Below are positions 60,265 through 64,000 of a stretch of 64,000 nt of DNA, piece after piece. This stretch comes from Eubacterium oxidoreducens (lineage in GTDB: Bacteria > Bacillota > Clostridia > Lachnospirales > Lachnospiraceae). Position 1 is the stretch's first letter. Every line of letters begins with the position of its first letter. The translations under genes were made by a program, and so were the position numbers. The notes under the pieces are model-generated. The model did not search any database. It was not told where the DNA came from and saw nothing but the letters and a program-made list of their open reading frames with translations. The stretch is taken from assembly GCF_900104415.1 (NCBI RefSeq), contig NZ_FMXR01000008.1:62001-126000 (forward strand). The letters are read 5' to 3'.

Positions 60265-61947
60265 ATGGAAAATGAAATGCAGGAAAAGGAAGAAAAGGTT
60301 TCTAGAAATTTTATACAGTTAGAAATAGATCATGATCTTGCGGAGGGTAAGTACGATTCGGTATGTACGCGTTTTCCTCCGGAACCGAATGGATATTTGC
60401 ATATTGGTCACGCGAAGTCGATTCTTTTGAATTATGGATTGGCTAAGGAATTTGGCGGAAGATTTAATATGCGTTTTGATGATACAAATCCGACAAAAGA
60501 AAGAATGGAATTTGTAGAGTCTATTAAGGAAGATGTGAAATGGCTTGGAGCTGATTGGGAAGACAGATTGTTTTTTGCATCCGACTATTTTGATACGATG
60601 TATGAATGTGCTGTGAAGTTGATTAAGAAAGGCAAAGCCTATGTATCAGAACTTACTCCGGAACAGATGAGAGAGTATCGCGGTGATTTTAAGCATGGCG
60701 CGAAAGAAGATCCGGCAGCAAGTAGAAGCGTGGAAGAGAACCTTGCCTTGTTTGAAAAGATGAAAAACGGGGAAGTGGAAGATGGTAAGATGACACTTCG
60801 TGCGAGAATTGATATTTCTTCTCCAAATATGAATATGAGAGATCCGGTTATCTATCGTGTTGCACATATGACACATCATAATACCGGAGATAAATGGTGT
60901 ATCTATCCTATGTATGATTTTGCTCATCCGATTGAGGATGCGATTGAAGGGGTAACACATTCGATTTGTACTCTTGAATTTGAAGATCACAGACCGTTAT
61001 ATGAGTGGGTGGTTCGTGAGACAGAATGGGAACATCCGCCAAGACAGATTGAATTTGCCAAATTGTATCTGGATAATATCGTTACGGGAAAACGTTATAT
61101 CAAAAAACTTGTAGAAGACGGCATTGTAGACGGTTGGGATGATCCGCGTCTTGTTTCTATTTCGGGACTTAGAAGAAGAGGTTTCACACCGGAATCTATT
61201 CAAAAATTTGTAGAATTATCCGGTATTTCAAAAGCTAATTCGGTATCGGATTATGCAATGCTTGAGTATTGTGTACGTGAGGATTTAAAGCCGAAAGCAC
61301 CTCGTTATATGGCTGTTTTGGATCCGATTAAAGTGATTATCGACAACTATCCGGAAGATGTAACGGAACAGATGGAAGTGACAAATAATCCGGAAAATGA
61401 ACAACTCGGCAAAAGAACAGTACCGTTTTCACGTGAAATATATATTGATCGGGAAGATTTTATGGAAGAACCACCGAAAAAATATTTTCGTTTATATCCG
61501 GGAAATGAAGTGCGTCTTATGAGTGCTTATTTTGTGACATGCACCAGCTTTGAAAAGGATGCAGATGGAAAGGTGACTTGTGTGCATTGTACTTATGATC
61601 CGGCGTCTAGAGGCGGCAATTCTCCGGACGGACGAAAAGTTAAAGGAACGATTCATTGGGTAAATGCTGCAACCGCAATCGATGCAACTGTTCGCAATTA
61701 TGAGAATCTTGTGGACGAGGAAAAAGGCGTATATGACGAAGAGGGAAATCTGAATCTTAACCCGAATTCCTTAGAAGTATTGACGCAGTGTAAGTTAGAG
61801 CCGACATTTGCAGGTGCACAATCTTATGATAGTTTTCAGTTTGTAAGACATGGCTTTTACTGTGTAGACGCAAAAGACTCTAAGCCGGATGCGCTTGTAT
61901 TTAATCGAATTGTATCATTAAAGAGTTCCTTTAAGCTACCGAAATAA
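60265..61947 (+). CDS. glnS: Glutaminyl-tRNA synthetase
   Basis: Class I synthetase of 560 residues that charges tRNA-Gln. HIGH is at 46-49 in [23 protein letters not shown]. The KMSKS-equivalent segment reads [11 protein letters not shown] (273-277 VTGKR), where most GlnRS have V(M)SKRKL, followed by the [17 protein letters not shown] signature that marks GlnRS rather than GluRS. The C-terminal anticodon-binding beta-barrels fit the length. A clostridial GlnRS is common in Lachnospiraceae, alongside GatCAB in others. Operon with the rhomboid-like gene. Confidence 0.95.
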   Translation: MENEMQEKEEKVSRNFIQLEIDHDLAEGKYDSVCTRFPPEPNGYLHIGHAKSILLNYGLAKEFGGRFNMRFDDTNPTKERMEFVESIKEDVKWLGADWEDRLFFASDYFDTMYECAVKLIKKGKAYVSELTPEQMREYRGDFKHGAKEDPAASRSVEENLALFEKMKNGEVEDGKMTLRARIDISSPNMNMRDPVIYRVAHMTHHNTGDKWCIYPMYDFAHPIEDAIEGVTHSICTLEFEDHRPLYEWVVRETEWEHPPRQIEFAKLYLDNIVTGKRYIKKLVEDGIVDGWDDPRLVSISGLRRRGFTPESIQKFVELSGISKANSVSDYAMLEYCVREDLKPKAPRYMAVLDPIKVIIDNYPEDVTEQMEVTNNPENEQLGKRTVPFSREIYIDREDFMEEPPKKYFRLYPGNEVRLMSAYFVTCTSFEKDADGKVTCVHCTYDPASRGGNSPDGRKVKGTIHWVNAATAIDATVRNYENLVDEEKGVYDEEGNLNLNPNSLEVLTQCKLEPTFAGAQSYDSFQFVRHGFYCVDAKDSKPDALVFNRIVSLKSSFKLPK

Positions 61948-61978
61948 GCTTTGTGAACGATGAAAGAGAAGGTGGAAA

Positions 61979-62725
61979 ATGATGTCAGAAGGAATTACTC
62001 CGCAGGAAAAAGAAACACAATATATATTTGATAAGAAATATACATGTCCTTGTTGTGATAAGGAATTTATATCAAAAACGCTAAAAAGCGGAAGAGTTCG
62101 AAGAGATGAAAGTGATATGGATCTGCGTCCAAAGGCGAAAGGGATTGATATCTTAAAGTATCAGGTAATTATGTGTCCGAATTGCGGATATTCAACCTTG
62201 GCACAAAATTATGGTCATTTATCATCTCTTCAGATTAAACTGATTCGCGAAAAGGTCAGTGAAAGTTTTCGTCCAAGACCGGTTGCTAAGACGCCGATTG
62301 TTACATATGATATGGCATTGGATGCATATATACATGCCATTAAGTGTTCGGAGGCTCGTTTGGGAAAACAAAGTGAAAAAGCATATCTTTCTTTGATTGT
62401 TCATTGGATTTTGGATTCGAAAGCTGAGATGGAAGAAAATGCAGATATGAAGAATATGTTTTTGGAAAAAAGCGAGATTTTCTATCGTTCTGCTTATGAC
62501 GGATTTGTAAAAGCGATAGCGGAAGAATACTTCCCAATGGCCGGAATGGATGAGACAACGATTGATTATCTGGTGGCATATATGGCATTTCATTTTGGAC
62601 AACTTGAAGTGGCATCAAAGCTTTTGTCACAGGTTCTTACCAATCAGATGGCGCCAAGGCGATTGAAAGATCGTGCACTGGAATTAAAAGATCGGATTAT
62701 AGACCAGATTAAAAACGGTAAATAA
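61979..62725 (+). CDS. DUF2225 family protein
   Basis: 248 residues. The N-terminal zinc-ribbon-like part has YTCPCCDKEF and MCPNCGYSTL; the remainder is helical, with TPR-like segments. This matches the DUF2225 family, found in Firmicutes and without assigned function. ATG 61979 and 61982 are both possible after GAAGGTGG. It closes the small glnS gene group. Confidence 0.85.
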   Translation: MMSEGITPQEKETQYIFDKKYTCPCCDKEFISKTLKSGRVRRDESDMDLRPKAKGIDILKYQVIMCPNCGYSTLAQNYGHLSSLQIKLIREKVSESFRPRPVAKTPIVTYDMALDAYIHAIKCSEARLGKQSEKAYLSLIVHWILDSKAEMEENADMKNMFLEKSEIFYRSAYDGFVKAIAEEYFPMAGMDETTIDYLVAYMAFHFGQLEVASKLLSQVLTNQMAPRRLKDRALELKDRIIDQIKNGK

Positions 62726-62727
62726 AT

Positions 62728-62770
62728 AGGACAGAGGATTCTATCAAAGTTGAGTAGATTCCTCTGTCCT
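62728..62770. terminator. Bidirectional terminator between DUF2225 and argG
   Basis: AGGACAGAGGA (62728-62738) pairs perfectly with TCCTCTGTCCT (62760-62770), with inner partial pairing; T-rich sequence follows on the minus side. It serves the converging DUF2225 and argG genes. Its stem resembles that of the tRNA-Leu terminator at 4874. Confidence 0.85.
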
Positions 62771-62775
62771 TCTGA

Positions 62776-64000
62776 TTATTTATTGTTTTTTTCGATTTCG
62801 GCCATCTTCATTGCGCGAACTTTTAATGGGAGTCCGAATAATGTAATGAAGCCTTCTGCATCGTGATGATCATATAAATCACCTGTAGTGAAGCTTGCAA
62901 GGGATTCACTGTAAAGGGAATATGGAGAAGTGGTACCGGCTTTAATGATGTTGCCTTTGTAAAGCTTGAATTTAACTTCTCCGGTTACATACTGCTGAGT
63001 GGACTCTACAAAAGCCTGTACAGCCTCACGAAGTGGTGTAAACCATTTTCCTTCATATACAATCTGAGCCATTAAATTGCCCATGTCTTTTTTGGTTCTT
63101 AAGGTATCGCGATCAAGAACTAATTCTTCTAATTGTTCGTGTGCTTCCATTAAGATTGTACCGCCCGGAGTTTCATAAACGCCACGGCTCTTCATACCTA
63201 CAACGCGGTTTTCTACAATGTCAACGATACCGATACCGTGTTTTCCGCCAAGTTTGTTGAGGGTACGGATGATATCGGAAACTTTCATTTCTTTACCATT
63301 TACAGAAGTTGGTACACCTTTTTCAAATGTCATGGTTACATATTCGCCTTCTTGTGGAGCCTTTTCAGGAGAAACGCCAAGGACAAGAAGATGATCAAAA
63401 TTCGGCTCAACTGCAGGATCTTCAAGTTCGAGACCTTCGTGGCTGATGTGCCATAAGTTACGATCGCGGCTGTAACTGGTATCTGCTGAGAATGGAAGAT
63501 CAATTCCATGAGCTTTACAATATTCAATTTCAGCTTCACGAGAATCCATATTCCATTTGTCATCACGCCATGCAGCGATAATCTTAATATCAGGAGCAAG
63601 TGCTTTGATACCAAGTTCGAAACGAATCTGGTCATTTCCCTTACCGGTTGCTCCGTGGCAGATGGCAGTAGCGCCTTCAAGGCGAGCCACTTTGACAAGT
63701 GCTTTTGCGATTCCGGGACGAGCCATGGAAGTGCCGAGCAGATATTTGTTTTCATAAATAGCATCTGCCTGTACACAAGGAACAATATAGTCATCGCAAA
63801 ATTCATCTGTGATGTCTTCGATATATAATTTAGAAGCACCGGAGAGCTTTGCGCGTTCTTCTAATCCGTCAAGTTCTTCTTCTTGTCCGCAGTCAACACA
63901 GCAGCAGATTACTTCGTAATCATAATTTTCCTTTAACCAAGGAATAATTGCTGTCGTATCAAGACCGCCTGAATATGCTAATACAACTTTTTCTTTTGCC
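62776..64000 (-). CDS. argG: Argininosuccinate synthase (start codon cut by the window edge)
   Basis: ATP-dependent ligation of citrulline and aspartate in arginine synthesis. The frame runs to the window end; base 64000 is the third base of the codon before Ala2, so all but two bases of a presumed ATG are present, giving about 408 residues. The PP-loop AYSGGLDT lies at the N terminus, and GATAICHGATGKGNDQIRFE and EYCKAHGIDLPFSADTSYSRD are typical. The lysine- and arginine-route genes in this window are unlinked. A shared bidirectional terminator follows. Confidence 0.95.
   Translation of the reverse strand, partial: AKEKVVLAYSGGLDTTAIIPWLKENYDYEVICCCVDCGQEEELDGLEERAKLSGASKLYIEDITDEFCDDYIVPCVQADAIYENKYLLGTSMARPGIAKALVKVARLEGATAICHGATGKGNDQIRFELGIKALAPDIKIIAAWRDDKWNMDSREAEIEYCKAHGIDLPFSADTSYSRDRNLWHISHEGLELEDPAVEPNFDHLLVLGVSPEKAPQEGEYVTMTFEKGVPTSVNGKEMKVSDIIRTLNKLGGKHGIGIVDIVENRVVGMKSRGVYETPGGTILMEAHEQLEELVLDRDTLRTKKDMGNLMAQIVYEGKWFTPLREAVQAFVESTQQYVTGEVKFKLYKGNIIKAGTTSPYSLYSESLASFTTGDLYDHHDAEGFITLFGLPLKVRAMKMAEIEKNNK

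Overview
This AT-rich window looks like the chromosome of a Gram-positive, anaerobic Clostridia, most likely a flagellated gut Lachnospiraceae. The evidence is family-level resemblance: strong AGGAGG ribosome sites, hairpin-plus-U-run terminators, a huge 2-hydroxyacyl-CoA dehydratase activase, formate-THF ligase with FchA and FolD, AraC/YesN-type two-component systems, a monoderm-type RND pump and a flagellin-like protein. No rRNA, CRISPR array or insertion sequence was found.

Layout. 1-1690: the end of an integrated element (a 58-residue protein and a tyrosine integrase) abutting the 3' end of a tRNA-Thr. 1.7-6.3 kb: tRNA-Thr(GGU), diaminopimelate decarboxylase, a voltage-gated-type K+ channel, tRNA-Leu(CAA) and S-adenosylhomocysteine hydrolase. 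6.4-29.7 kb: a 22-gene, single-strand, tightly packed operon. 29.8-38.1 kb: RND pump, CDF metal transporter, a small membrane protein, a cytidylate-kinase-like protein and formate-THF ligase. 38.1-40.5 kb: small accessory proteins, two of them decayed. 40.5-49.0 kb: MFS transporter, VOC protein, a solute-binding protein with a YesM/YesN sensor pair, an unknown protein, a J-domain protein and an acidic protein. 49.1-52.9 kb: ZIP transporter, FchA-FolD, flagellin-like protein and a DUF2007 protein. 53-64 kb: EamA transporter/LysR pair, activase, rhomboid-like protein, glutaminyl-tRNA synthetase, DUF2225 protein and argininosuccinate synthase, cut by the window edge.

The most interesting part is the 23-kb operon. 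It is bracketed by the two enzymes that make CDP-4-keto-6-deoxyglucose (first gene cytidylyltransferase, last gene CDP-glucose 4,6-dehydratase). Between them lie a sugar aminotransferase, a PglD-like acyltransferase, an acyl-handling set (acyl carrier protein, FabG-like reductase, FabZ-like dehydratase, AMP ligase, LuxE-like acyl-protein synthetase, LuxC-like acyl reductase), a split transketolase, two radical SAM enzymes, glycosyltransferases, a methyltransferase, a LicD phosphotransferase, an FrhB-like Fe-S protein and a cytidylyltransferase-methyltransferase fusion. I infer that it builds an unusual acyl- or branch-modified CDP-linked sugar and attaches it, with phospho-decorations, to a cytosolic target. 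No encoded protein shows a membrane segment and no flippase or polymerase is present, which favours protein (for example flagellin) glycosylation over capsule. A PglD-N-like module recurs in six of its proteins.

Other points: FolD has lost two of three cyclohydrolase residues beside a dedicated cyclohydrolase, FchA. Two genes carry in-frame amber codons. REP-like palindromes are scattered around the flagellin-like gene and inside the operon. A perfect 14-bp inverted repeat brackets the tRNA-Thr.
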